Positions 1-8,731 of a stretch of 64,000 nucleotides of DNA are shown one piece after another. This DNA is from an uncultured Oscillospiraceae bacterium (lineage in GTDB: Bacteria > Bacillota > Clostridia > Oscillospirales > Acutalibacteraceae), in assembly GCA_900543395.1 (NCBI GenBank), contig UQQT01000008.1, positions 5,966 to 69,965 of the forward strand, given 5' to 3'. The notes beneath the pieces were generated by a model. That model made no database searches. It was not told the origin of the DNA and worked only from the letters and a program-made list of their open reading frames with translations. Both the position numbers and the translations under genes were made by a program. Position 1 is the stretch's first letter. Every line of letters starts with the position of its first letter.

Positions 1-817
1 ATATGTACTTTAGTTTATCGCCGTATGCGTTCAGCCCCTCGATAGCTTGGTCAAGCTGTCTGTACCAGCCGTTTCCGATATGCAGAACAAATGCGTTGTT
101 GTCCTTTATATAATCCGTGATGTCGTATTTGAGATAATACACGCGCTCGCGCATTTCGTCAAACAGCGGATAAATCGCCGTCGTCATATCGCGGTTTTTA
201 TAATTCGACCACGCCGGTATGAATTTATAATCCGTAAGCTTATTTCCGTTAAAATAAGGGACGGAGAAGCCTAAGGTTGTGTATTCAAGCTTCGCGTCGG
301 TTATTTTTTTATTTTTAACGCTGAATTCTCTGCGTACAAATACCGCTCCTGCGTACGAATCGCACTCGCACAGCTTAGCGTTGTCGAATACAAAGCTTTT
401 AATCATGGGAATGTGGGGTATTTGCTCATGGTATAACAGCGAGCCGTCGGGGATAAATCCGAGCTTTTTATAAAATCCTATTGCGTGAGTCTGTGCTTCG
501 ATAGTAACGTACTTTGCGCCGAGTTCCTTCGCTTTTCTCAATATTTCATTTACAAGCTTCGCTCCGTTTCCGCCCCCTCTGTATTCGGGGTACAGCGCGA
601 TTCTGCCGAGGTGAAATGAATTTTCGAATTCGGGCGCGAGACGTCCGCATCCTATAAGTTTGCCGTCTTTATATGCACCGAGATGGTATGAATCCTTTTC
701 GAGTTCATCCTTTTCGAGCATATACGGGTAGCCCTGTTCTTTGCAGAAAACGTCGTAACGCAGTTTAAGAATAGGCTCGATATTTTCGTTTCCCTTTGTC
801 CATCTGAATTCAAGCAT
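1..817 (-). CDS. GNAT N-acetyltransferase fused to the N-terminal domain of a GH78-type alpha-L-rhamnosidase (runs off the left edge)
   Basis: An open frame from ATG at 817 runs leftward without a stop to base 1 (272 codons visible). Residues 1-140 read as an ElaA-like GNAT acyl-CoA-dependent N-acetyltransferase: LRYDVFCKEQGYP near the start, then the acetyl-CoA loop region ALYPEYRGGGNG and the typical FYKKLGF end. With no stop or gap it continues into a beta-sandwich like the N-terminal domain of bacterial rhamnosidases (FVRREF, YFNGNKLTDYKFIPAW, then HIGNGWY), the same pattern as the GH78 gene at 27.3 kb. The start follows a GAGGTAA site inside the end of lacZ, 3 bp after the lacZ stop, so the two are co-transcribed. 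The catalytic GH78 barrel, if present, lies outside the window. The GNAT part is firm; the substrate is unknown. Confidence 0.8.
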   Translation of the reverse strand, partial: MLEFRWTKGNENIEPILKLRYDVFCKEQGYPYMLEKDELEKDSYHLGAYKDGKLIGCGRLAPEFENSFHLGRIALYPEYRGGGNGAKLVNEILRKAKELGAKYVTIEAQTHAIGFYKKLGFIPDGSLLYHEQIPHIPMIKSFVFDNAKLCECDSYAGAVFVRREFSVKNKKITDAKLEYTTLGFSVPYFNGNKLTDYKFIPAWSNYKNRDMTTAIYPLFDEMRERVYYLKYDITDYIKDNNAFVLHIGNGWYRQLDQAIEGLNAYGDKLKYI

Positions 818-820
818 ATA

Positions 821-3800
821 TTACCTCGCAGTTACGGTAAACGAGAAAGTAAGTTTTTTATCTTCGTCGATCGTGTATTGTTTGAGCGTTTCGGGACCGC
901 AGCTGTTGGAGCCTACACCTCTTACAAATCCGTCTAACGATACAACCGTCGAACTGACTCTTTCGATATCCTCACGGTGAAGAGCCTTTGTCAGATTCTC
1001 CTGCGTATAATCGTGCGCGGAGAACGTCAGTTTGTCGTCTGCATATACTTTAAGCATTGATCCGGAGTTATTTTTAAATTCAATATATTTAACGTCGGAA
1101 TGATTCGAGTTGTCCTGCGGATAGATATAATCCTCATGCATATCGTGAACATTCTGTTCATAAACGCCGATGGGAGACTGCGCATTAAAGTCGGAGAGAT
1201 TCTCCCTTATTCCTCTGCCGAAATATTTAACGGTGTTAAACTGCTCGGGCAGTTCGACTATTACGCCGAAGCGTGGAAGCTTTAAATTAGCTTTCGTCGT
1301 TTTTTCAAGCGACAGAGTAACCTTAATATCTCCGTCGGAGCCGACAGAATAATTTATATCGCATCCGAATTTTTTTACAGAGCCTGCGCAGAGCGAATAT
1401 GAAACAGAAATTTCGGCTCTGGAATTTTCGACGAAAACGTTAAACGATTCCGTTCTTTCGCAAAGCTTATCAAGAGAATGTCTTGCCCAAATTGATTTTA
1501 TATTTCTGTCGTTGTCCGTAGGTGCTCTGAAAACGTTGGGCGTAAAGCCGATTATACCCGAAGCGGGGGCGGGATTTATAAATTCCGTATTATTCTTAAT
1601 ATAAGAAATAAGTTTTCCGCTCTTTTCGTCGAACGCAATCGTTCCGTTATTAAAATGAACGTATGTTGTGTCGTTGTCGTAGGAAACGGAAATCGAACCG
1701 CCGTCGGATAACGGAGCGCAGACCGGAACGTCGTTTAATATAATCTGTTCCTGCGCGATCTCGGACGAGTCGACGGTATATTTAAAGCTCATGATCCACG
1801 TTGATTTTTTGTCCGTGCGGATGTGCTTGATCCTGAAAGACTTTGACTCTTCGGGCGCGATATCCGCAGAGAATTCTCCGCCGTCGACGGATATTCCGTC
1901 CTTATCAAGCGACCATTTAATGTTGATATAACGCGAGGAACGGAATCTGTTTGTATTGGTAAATACGTATTCACCGTTTTCGTTTATCTCGGCTCTTATC
2001 GGACGGTAGCAGTTTTTCATTTCGAACGCACCCGTGTGCGGAGTCCTGTCGGGGTAGAAAAGTCCGTCTACGCAGAAATTGCCGTCGTGGCGTTTTTCGC
2101 CGTGATCTCCGCCGTAGGTATACTCGTTTTTATATTTTTTATCATCCTTTGAATGTAATACGGAGTGATCCGCCCATTCCCAGATACAGCCGCCGGTTAC
2201 GTTATCGTATTTAAGGAACAGACGACAGTAATCCTCGAGCGAACCGGGGCCTACGCCCATGGCGTGAGCGTATTCGCACAAAAACAGAGGCTTGGTTGAG
2301 TACGCTTTTTTCATAGCGGGCTTGTCGCCGTACGTCTTTTTGCCTATCGAATCGACCTCGTCCGGCGAGGGATACATTCTCGATATAACGTCGAATCCGT
2401 AAATTTTACTCGAACACGCGCCCTCGTAGTGAACGGGAATCGTCGTACCCCTTGACTTTAAATACTCATAGCATTTTATATGATTTTTAAGCCATCCCGA
2501 TTCGTTGCCGAGAGACCACATCGTAATACTCGGGTGGTTTTTATCTCTCTCGTACATTCTGTGAACTCTGTCGAGATAGTGTTCTTTCCATTTTAAATTA
2601 TCGCTTATTGCGTTGGGATCCCCGCAGTTATCTTCAATGCCGTGTGTTTCGATATCGGCTTCGTCGATAACGTATAATCCGTAAATATCGCACAGCGTGA
2701 GCATGATCGGGTCGGGGGGATAGTGCGACGTCCTGACTGCGTTTACGTTAAACTCCTTCATTAGCTTAATGTCACGCAGATAATCCTCATGCGTCATGCA
2801 GTAACCGCGTACGGGGTGCGTGTCGTGGTGGTTTACTCCTTTGAATTTAATCAGCTTATCGTTGAATTTGAATAAGTCCGTTTCTGTTTCGATATGCTTG
2901 AATCCCACGATATGACGTACTGTTTCGGTCTCTTCAGAGTCTTTTTTCAGCGTGATATAAAGCTCGTAAACCGAGGGGATTTCTGCGTTCCACTCTTTGA
3001 TATTATTTAATTCGAAATCAAGAGAAGTATTGCCGTCCGCCTTTACGGTATTCGTATAGACGGTATTGTCTTTATCGAATAATTTAACGTCGAGCGTGTA
3101 TGAATCCGTTTCTCCCGCAACTTTTACGTTAAGAGCGCACTTATAGCTTTCTCCGACTTTTTTATAATCGAAATGAAAATCGTCGATATGCGTTTTACCG
3201 CGTTTTGTTAAAAGAACGTCCCTTATGATTCCGTTCTCCCTGAACATATCCTGCGCTTCAAGATATGATCCCGTACTCCATCTGTAACTAAGCGCGATAA
3301 GCTCGTTCTCGCCCTCGGTCAGGTACTCGGTAATATCATATTCGCTTGTGTTGTGCGTACCCTCGGAGTAGCCGACGTAGCTTCCGTTTACGTACACTTC
3401 GAGGTTGTTCGCCGCGCCGAGGAATGTAAGAACGTACTGTTTTGACATGTCCGTTATTTTGAACTTTTTTCTGTAAATGCCCGCGGGCATATCCTCGGGG
3501 AGAGTCGGGCAGACGGTTGTAAATTCGTATTTCCAGTTTAAATACACGGGTTCGAGATAACCCGTTCTCTGCCAGACGGACGGAACTTTTATACTGTCGA
3601 ATTTGACCCTCGACGAGTCGAATACATCGGGAACCTTTGCGCAGTGTTTGTAAAATTTAAAATCCCAGTCACCCGAGAGTACGGTTACCTCATCGGACAA
3701 ATAACGTTCGTTCAAAACGTCCGTATTCTTTAAATTGTCAAACGATGAATACGGTATAAAATAAGTTCTTGCGTCAAGAACATTGTCTTTAAAAATTTTA

Positions 3801-3838
3801 ACGTTTCTGTAATTTGTTTTTTTGAGCGTGTATTTCAT
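821..3838 (-). CDS. lacZ: Beta-galactosidase, GH2 family (LacZ type)
   Basis: A 1005-residue cytoplasmic GH2 beta-galactosidase, the usual LacZ length, hydrolysing lactose and other beta-galactosides. Visible marks are the N-terminal sugar-binding domain with WQRTGY, the barrel motif NHHDTHPVRG, the DEADIETHG stretch, the acid/base Glu about residue 446 in LGNESGW, and the nucleophile Glu about residue 522 in CEYAHAMG. The Bgal small-chain C-terminal domain is present. There is no signal peptide. A GGAGGG ribosome site lies 7 nt before the ATG, and a consensus promoter sits at 3876-3904. It is the first gene of a minus-strand operon whose next gene is the GNAT-GH78 fusion. The substrate could be a plant or mucin beta-galactoside rather than lactose. 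Confidence 0.93.
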   Translation of the reverse strand: MKYTLKKTNYRNVKIFKDNVLDARTYFIPYSSFDNLKNTDVLNERYLSDEVTVLSGDWDFKFYKHCAKVPDVFDSSRVKFDSIKVPSVWQRTGYLEPVYLNWKYEFTTVCPTLPEDMPAGIYRKKFKITDMSKQYVLTFLGAANNLEVYVNGSYVGYSEGTHNTSEYDITEYLTEGENELIALSYRWSTGSYLEAQDMFRENGIIRDVLLTKRGKTHIDDFHFDYKKVGESYKCALNVKVAGETDSYTLDVKLFDKDNTVYTNTVKADGNTSLDFELNNIKEWNAEIPSVYELYITLKKDSEETETVRHIVGFKHIETETDLFKFNDKLIKFKGVNHHDTHPVRGYCMTHEDYLRDIKLMKEFNVNAVRTSHYPPDPIMLTLCDIYGLYVIDEADIETHGIEDNCGDPNAISDNLKWKEHYLDRVHRMYERDKNHPSITMWSLGNESGWLKNHIKCYEYLKSRGTTIPVHYEGACSSKIYGFDVISRMYPSPDEVDSIGKKTYGDKPAMKKAYSTKPLFLCEYAHAMGVGPGSLEDYCRLFLKYDNVTGGCIWEWADHSVLHSKDDKKYKNEYTYGGDHGEKRHDGNFCVDGLFYPDRTPHTGAFEMKNCYRPIRAEINENGEYVFTNTNRFRSSRYINIKWSLDKDGISVDGGEFSADIAPEESKSFRIKHIRTDKKSTWIMSFKYTVDSSEIAQEQIILNDVPVCAPLSDGGSISVSYDNDTTYVHFNNGTIAFDEKSGKLISYIKNNTEFINPAPASGIIGFTPNVFRAPTDNDRNIKSIWARHSLDKLCERTESFNVFVENSRAEISVSYSLCAGSVKKFGCDINYSVGSDGDIKVTLSLEKTTKANLKLPRFGVIVELPEQFNTVKYFGRGIRENLSDFNAQSPIGVYEQNVHDMHEDYIYPQDNSNHSDVKYIEFKNNSGSMLKVYADDKLTFSAHDYTQENLTKALHREDIERVSSTVVSLDGFVRGVGSNSCGPETLKQYTIDEDKKLTFSFTVTAR

Positions 3839-3875
3839 TGACAGCCCTCCGATATTATAAAATAATGTCGAATAA

Positions 3876-3904
3876 AGTATATCATGAGTTTACGTTTATA
3901 TCAA
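3876..3904 (-). promoter_or_regulatory. Promoter of the lacZ operon
   Basis: On the minus strand TTGATA (3899-3904) and TATACT (3876-3881) are 17 bp apart with an extended -10 TG. It lies back to back with the rlmD promoter, the -35 boxes being only 9 bp apart. Confidence 0.75.
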
Positions 3905-3913
3905 CAATTCGGA

Positions 3914-3942
3914 TTGAAATTAATAATATTTTCTGTTATAAT
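3914..3942 (+). promoter_or_regulatory. Promoter of the rlmD operon
   Basis: TTGAAA (3914-3919), 17 bp spacer, TATAAT (3937-3942), with TG one base upstream of the -10. Transcription would start near 3949, leaving only about 25 nt before ATG 3974 and about 7 nt before ATG 3956. Confidence 0.8.
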
Positions 3943-3973
3943 TATTCTATAATTTATGAACGGAAATAATTTG

Positions 3974-5167
3974 ATGGATAAATATAAGAAAAATTCTCAA
4001 AAAAAATCATTCTGTCCCGCTGCGGGAAAGTGCGGAGGCTGTCAGCTTCAGAATATGAGTTATAAACGCCAGCTGGCTTTCAAACAGTCTAAGGTGGTTT
4101 CTCTGCTGGGCAAATACGCTCATGTTAACGATATAATCGGTATGGATAATCCTGTAAAGTACAGAAATAAGGTGCAGTCCGCGTTCGGAGTTACCCGTTC
4201 GGGAAAAATAATATCCGGCGTGTATCAGTCGAGTACGCATAATATCGTTTCGATCGATTCCTGCATGCTTGAAAATGAAACGGCGGACAGAATAGTCGTT
4301 GATATAAGAAGGCTTATGCCGTCGTTTAAACTGACTGCGTACGACGAGAGGAGAGATCGCGGTTTTCTCCGTCATGTTCTGATACGCACCGGGCGCGTCA
4401 GCGGTGAGGTTATGGTCGTTCTCGTTACTGCCGTACAGCGTTTTCCGTCAAAGAATAATTTTATAAAAGCACTGCTCGATCTTCATCCCGAGATCACAAC
4501 GATAGTACAGAATATAAACGACAAATTTACGAGCATGGTTTTAGGCGATAAACAGACTGTTTTGTACGGAAACGGATATATTACCGACGAATTATGCTCC
4601 CTTACATTCAGAATATCGCCGAAGTCCTTTTATCAGATAAATCCCGAACAGACGCAGAAGCTTTACAATAAGGCTATGGAGTTTGCGTGTCTTAAAGAAA
4701 ACGAGACGGTTCTTGACGCGTACAGCGGTATAGGAACCATCGGACTTTGCGCCGCAAAAAACGTTAAAAACGTAATCTGCGTTGAGAATAACCCCGAAGC
4801 CGTCCGCGACGCTAAAATCAACGCAAAGCTTAATAATATAGAAAACGCTCAATTTTACTGCATGGACGCGGGCGAATTTATGACAGAACTTGCAAAAGAG
4901 AACGTACATATCGACATTGTCTTTACAGACCCGCCAAGAGCCGGATGCAGTAAGGAATTTTTAAACTGCGCGTGCGAACTCTCGCCGGACAGAATCGTTT
5001 ATATTTCGTGTAATCCCGAAACGCAGGCGCGAGACGTGTTTTACCTTACAAAACGCGGATATAAAGTAAGGAAAATTCAGCCGGTGGATCAATTTCCCTA
5101 CACTTCACATATTGAGAATATCGTAATGCTCTCTAAAATAAAGGAGACGAAAGTTAATGAAAAATAA
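3974..5167 (+). CDS. rlmD: 23S rRNA (uracil-5-)-methyltransferase, RlmD/RumA family
   Basis: A SAM-dependent tRNA/rRNA m5U methyltransferase of the TrmA/RumA fold. The N-terminus carries the iron-sulphur cysteines CPAAGKCGGC; the C-terminal part has the SAM-binding DAYSGIGTIGL, the DPPRAGC motif and the nucleophile motif YISCNP, ending with PVDQFPYTSHIE. At about 397 residues it lacks the N-terminal TRAM domain found in many RumA proteins. ATG 3974 is favoured because a GGA lies 9 nt upstream and the predicted transcript start is near 3949; ATG 3956 is the alternative and would be almost leaderless. The next gene starts inside its end. Whether the target is U1939, U747 or a tRNA cannot be told from sequence. 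Confidence 0.9.
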   Translation: MDKYKKNSQKKSFCPAAGKCGGCQLQNMSYKRQLAFKQSKVVSLLGKYAHVNDIIGMDNPVKYRNKVQSAFGVTRSGKIISGVYQSSTHNIVSIDSCMLENETADRIVVDIRRLMPSFKLTAYDERRDRGFLRHVLIRTGRVSGEVMVVLVTAVQRFPSKNNFIKALLDLHPEITTIVQNINDKFTSMVLGDKQTVLYGNGYITDELCSLTFRISPKSFYQINPEQTQKLYNKAMEFACLKENETVLDAYSGIGTIGLCAAKNVKNVICVENNPEAVRDAKINAKLNNIENAQFYCMDAGEFMTELAKENVHIDIVFTDPPRAGCSKEFLNCACELSPDRIVYISCNPETQARDVFYLTKRGYKVRKIQPVDQFPYTSHIENIVMLSKIKETKVNEK

Positions 5168-5963
5168 GACCGTTTCGCTGTGGGAAAACGACGTCCCTTT
5201 TTACAATGAAGAATACGGGGATTTTAAACCCGAACTTGTCGATTATAATTTAAACGACGGAAAAAAACATCCGTGCTTTATCGTTATTCCCGGCGGCGGA
5301 TATTCAATGAGGGCGGAGGATCATGAGGGAGACGTTATATGCGGAGAATTCAATAAACTTAACATCTCCGCTTACATGCTCCGTTACCGCGTTCATCCTT
5401 ATTCGAAACCGTGTCAGGAGACAGATTTAAGACGCGCCGTTCGTCTTATCAGATATAATTCGGACAGATTGAATATCGACCCCGAAAAAATAGGGATACT
5501 CGGCTTCAGCGCGGGCGGACATCTTGCGTGCATGGGCGGACTGCGTTTTAACTGCGGAGAGGACGAAATACACGACGAAATTGATTCTGCAAGCGCAAGA
5601 CCGGACGCGGTTTGTTCGTGCTACGCCGTCGCTTCGCTCGACGGTGAGATTACGCATTGGGGAACGAGAAACAATTTTCTTGGTGTTGACTCGAAGAACG
5701 ACGAAACCGCAAAAAAGTATTCGTCCGAAAATATCGTCCCCGATGACGCTCCGCCGTTTTTTATATGGCATACAGAGGAGGACAGGAGCGTTGACTTTAT
5801 AAATTCAATGCGATTGGCTGCCGCTTTGGGCGAGAAAAAAATACCTTTTGAATTAAATATATTCCCGTACGGAAATCACGGACTCGGGCTTGCGGAGGAT
5901 ATGCCCCTTGCTCGATCATGGTGGACGCGGTTTTCTGCGTGGCTTAAAGAATTCGGTTTTTGA
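5157..5963 (+). CDS. Alpha/beta-hydrolase esterase (acetyl-xylan-esterase-like)
   Basis: A 268-residue cytoplasmic serine hydrolase of the BD-FAE/acetylesterase group. It shows the oxyanion-hole loop IPGGGYSMR, the nucleophile elbow GFSAGGH, an acid region WHTEEDRSVD and the catalytic His in YGNHGLG. Such enzymes remove acetyl groups from oligosaccharides before glycoside hydrolases act, which fits the GH36 gene 16 bp downstream. The start overlaps the end of rlmD by 11 nt and has GGAG 10 nt upstream, so translation is probably coupled. The natural substrate is inferred only from the family and neighbours. Confidence 0.85.
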   Translation: MKNKTVSLWENDVPFYNEEYGDFKPELVDYNLNDGKKHPCFIVIPGGGYSMRAEDHEGDVICGEFNKLNISAYMLRYRVHPYSKPCQETDLRRAVRLIRYNSDRLNIDPEKIGILGFSAGGHLACMGGLRFNCGEDEIHDEIDSASARPDAVCSCYAVASLDGEITHWGTRNNFLGVDSKNDETAKKYSSENIVPDDAPPFFIWHTEEDRSVDFINSMRLAAALGEKKIPFELNIFPYGNHGLGLAEDMPLARSWWTRFSAWLKEFGF

Positions 5964-5979
5964 AAGGACTGTATAAATA

Positions 5980-7668
5980 ATGATAAATCCCGCTTTAAGA
6001 TTCAGATTTACAAAAGATAATACCGATTACGAGACTGATGTTTTAAATCACGAGTCGTACGATATTAAACTCGGTATTACAGACTCGTCGATCAAGGCTG
6101 TCTTGACTCCTAAATGTGATATGACCTTGGGTGAAGTCCGACTGTCGTTTAATTATGATTATAACGGCGGCCTCTTTTTTGCAAACGGCTATCAGTCGTG
6201 GTCGACGTCGAAAGAGTATTCAAGGGATGAAAAAATGACCGGCGTTACTCCGCTTGCCTTTTCATCCTCGCTTAAAAATTTAGCAGGTATATCGTCCGAC
6301 TGCCGGTTCTGCGACGATATTAAAACTGCGGGTGTTTTTTGCAGTCATTGTTACACTTACATAAGACATAATGACGAAATCGAGCTTTTCGGTTCTCTTT
6401 CGGAGAAAAACGGATTTACGGTTTTTTATGCCGACATGAATTTGAACACTCTTGAAATTGCGAAAGACGCTTGCGGAGCCTTGCTTAAGGGCGGTGAAAA
6501 ATACACACTGTTCGACATTGCCGTCATTAAGGGTAAATACGATGAGGTTTTTGATAAATATTTTGATTTATTCGGCATTCTTGCGCCCAAGGTTTCACAC
6601 ATGGCAGGTTATACGTCGTGGTATAATTATTTTCAGAAAATAAACGAGGAGATTATTCTAAGAGATCTTAACGCTCTTGACAGTGTAAAGGACAGTGTAA
6701 GCGTTTATCAGATAGACGACGGCTACGAAACGTTTGTCGGCGACTGGCTTGACCCCAACCCCGAGAAATTTCCTCACGGCATGGGCTATATAGCCGACGA
6801 AATTCATAAAAAGGGATATAAGGCGGGAATTTGGCTCGCGCCTTTTAATGTTCAGATTAAGTCGAGGATTTATAAAGAGCATCCCGACTGGGTTATAAAA
6901 AATTCAGACGGCAAGCCTTTGCTCGGCTGTCCGGGATGGGGAGGAGCGTATACGCTCGACATTTATAACGAAGAAGCGCGCGCCTACATTCGCAGCTTCT
7001 TTGATGTTGTGTTAAACGACTGGGGCTATGATATGGTCAAGCTTGATTTCCTTTACTCACAGTGTCTTTATCCTCGAAACGGAAAATCGAGAGGTGCGAT
7101 AATGTGCGAGGCAATGGCTTTTCTGCGCGAATGCTGCGGAGATAAGATTATTCTCGGCTGCGGAGTTCCGCTCGGCGCGGCGTTCGGATACGTTGACGCG
7201 TGCAGAATCGGCTGCGACGTTGATTTGAAATACAGCGGAAAGTATTATAACAAGCTCGGCATAAACAGTGAGATTCCGTCGGCGCAGAATTCGATTATAA
7301 ACGCTATGTACCGCCGTCATCTGAACGGACGTGCGTTCTGCAGTGACCCGGACGTATTCTTTTTAAGATATTCCAACCTTAAATTCAATATGAATCAGAA
7401 AATTCTTTTGGGCGGAATCAATCACATATTCGGAGGCGTTCTGTTCGTTTCGGACAACGCCGGCGAATATGTTGAGTCCGATATCAAGGCGCTTAAATTG
7501 TTTTTCTCTGAAAATAAGAATATTAAAGTTCTTTCCGTTGACCGCGCCGTAGGCGATAAATACGTTATCCGTATTGAAAAGGACGGCAAAAAGGACGTTA
7601 TATGGTTCTGTCTAAAGAACGGATTCGGCAATATGAATACGGTTCTCGGATTGTCGTCAAACAGATAA
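5980..7668 (+). CDS. Alpha-galactosidase, GH36/melibiase type
   Basis: A 562-residue clan GH-D enzyme removing terminal alpha-galactose from raffinose-type sugars or galactolipids. Visible: YQSWS in the N-terminal sandwich, YQIDDGYE and FPHGMGYIADEIHKKGYKAG in the barrel, the nucleophile Asp about residue 356 in MVKLDFLY, and the likely acid/base Asp about residue 413 in CRIGCDV. It is shorter than classical 720-residue GH36 proteins and has no signal peptide, so it would act on imported oligosaccharides. An AAAGGA site precedes the ATG. It sits in an operon with an esterase and two glycosyltransferases. Confidence 0.88.
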   Translation: MINPALRFRFTKDNTDYETDVLNHESYDIKLGITDSSIKAVLTPKCDMTLGEVRLSFNYDYNGGLFFANGYQSWSTSKEYSRDEKMTGVTPLAFSSSLKNLAGISSDCRFCDDIKTAGVFCSHCYTYIRHNDEIELFGSLSEKNGFTVFYADMNLNTLEIAKDACGALLKGGEKYTLFDIAVIKGKYDEVFDKYFDLFGILAPKVSHMAGYTSWYNYFQKINEEIILRDLNALDSVKDSVSVYQIDDGYETFVGDWLDPNPEKFPHGMGYIADEIHKKGYKAGIWLAPFNVQIKSRIYKEHPDWVIKNSDGKPLLGCPGWGGAYTLDIYNEEARAYIRSFFDVVLNDWGYDMVKLDFLYSQCLYPRNGKSRGAIMCEAMAFLRECCGDKIILGCGVPLGAAFGYVDACRIGCDVDLKYSGKYYNKLGINSEIPSAQNSIINAMYRRHLNGRAFCSDPDVFFLRYSNLKFNMNQKILLGGINHIFGGVLFVSDNAGEYVESDIKALKLFFSENKNIKVLSVDRAVGDKYVIRIEKDGKKDVIWFCLKNGFGNMNTVLGLSSNR

Positions 7669-7672
7669 GCTG

Positions 7673-8728
7673 ATGAAAAAGATTGCTATTTTTCAAAAAG
7701 ACCTTGATATCGGCGGAATCCAGCGTTCATTGCTTAATTTCGTTACGAATATGGATTTATCCGCATATGAGGTCGATTTGTTCCTCTTTAAAGAGCCGAC
7801 GATTTGTACGCTTGAAGACTTAAAGGGTATAAACGTTACCGTTCTGAAGCCGTTATTTTATCTTAACAGGGTTGTTAAATTTGACGTTTTGTTAAAAAAA
7901 TGCAATTTTGATTTGCCCGATAAGGAGTATGATCTTGCAATTGATTTTAACAGCTATTCAAATGAATGTGCTTTATGCGCCGTAAAGGTTAATGCAAAAA
8001 AGCGCGTTATGTGGATTCATAACGACCTTATTATTGAGTATAAGGAAAATCGGAAATACAGAATTCTGTTTTCCGCATTTAAAGGAAAATATAAGTATTT
8101 TGACGAATTTGTCGCGGTTTCACGCGGAATCGTCGCCCCGTTCCGTAAGCAGACGGGAATAGGAAACGACGTCAGAATAAGAGTTATTCCCAATACCATT
8201 AATACGCAGATGCTTTTCAAAAAAGCATCGGAACCCGTTGATTTTACAGTCGATCAAAGCAAGGTCAATTTCGTATTTGTCGGCAGATTCACCAAACAGA
8301 AGGGTATTGACATGCTTCTTGACTATTTTGCAGAAGCTCTTTCTTACAGAGCGGATATACATTTGTATCTGCTCGGCGACGGCTCCGAGCGTATAGCGGT
8401 AGAACAGCAGATAGCTTCTCTTAAAATCGGAGAAAACGTCACTCTCGTCGGCAGCGTTGAAAATCCGTATCCGTATATGGATAAAATGGACGCGCTTGTG
8501 CTTACATCCCGTCATGAGGGGCAGGGAATGGTTCTTTGGGAGGCAAAGGCTCTCGGTCTTGATATTATTTTTTCAAAAAACCTTGAAAAATATAATGATT
8601 CTCTTGTCGGCAACCGCGATATTGTAAAGAGTATTGTTCTCGAGCAAAAACACACAAAGTCGAGAAATATGCTCGACAGCTATAATCTTAAAATAAAAAA
8701 CAGTCTCTACGAGCTGTTTGACAGATAA
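7673..8728 (+). CDS. Glycosyltransferase, GT4 family
   Basis: A 351-residue GT-B fold enzyme transferring a sugar from a nucleotide donor to a lipid-linked or surface glycan. Marks: the N-terminal KDLDIGGIQRSLLN acceptor-side loop, FVGRFTKQKG opening the donor domain, LLGDGSER, and the EX7E-like stretch SRHEGQGMVLWEA. It starts 5 bp after the GH36 gene with no clear ribosome site, so it depends on coupling. Paired with the GT2 gene it suggests a small polysaccharide or teichoic-acid-like task; the donor and acceptor cannot be told. Confidence 0.85.
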   Translation: MKKIAIFQKDLDIGGIQRSLLNFVTNMDLSAYEVDLFLFKEPTICTLEDLKGINVTVLKPLFYLNRVVKFDVLLKKCNFDLPDKEYDLAIDFNSYSNECALCAVKVNAKKRVMWIHNDLIIEYKENRKYRILFSAFKGKYKYFDEFVAVSRGIVAPFRKQTGIGNDVRIRVIPNTINTQMLFKKASEPVDFTVDQSKVNFVFVGRFTKQKGIDMLLDYFAEALSYRADIHLYLLGDGSERIAVEQQIASLKIGENVTLVGSVENPYPYMDKMDALVLTSRHEGQGMVLWEAKALGLDIIFSKNLEKYNDSLVGNRDIVKSIVLEQKHTKSRNMLDSYNLKIKNSLYELFDR

Positions 8729-8731
8729 ACT

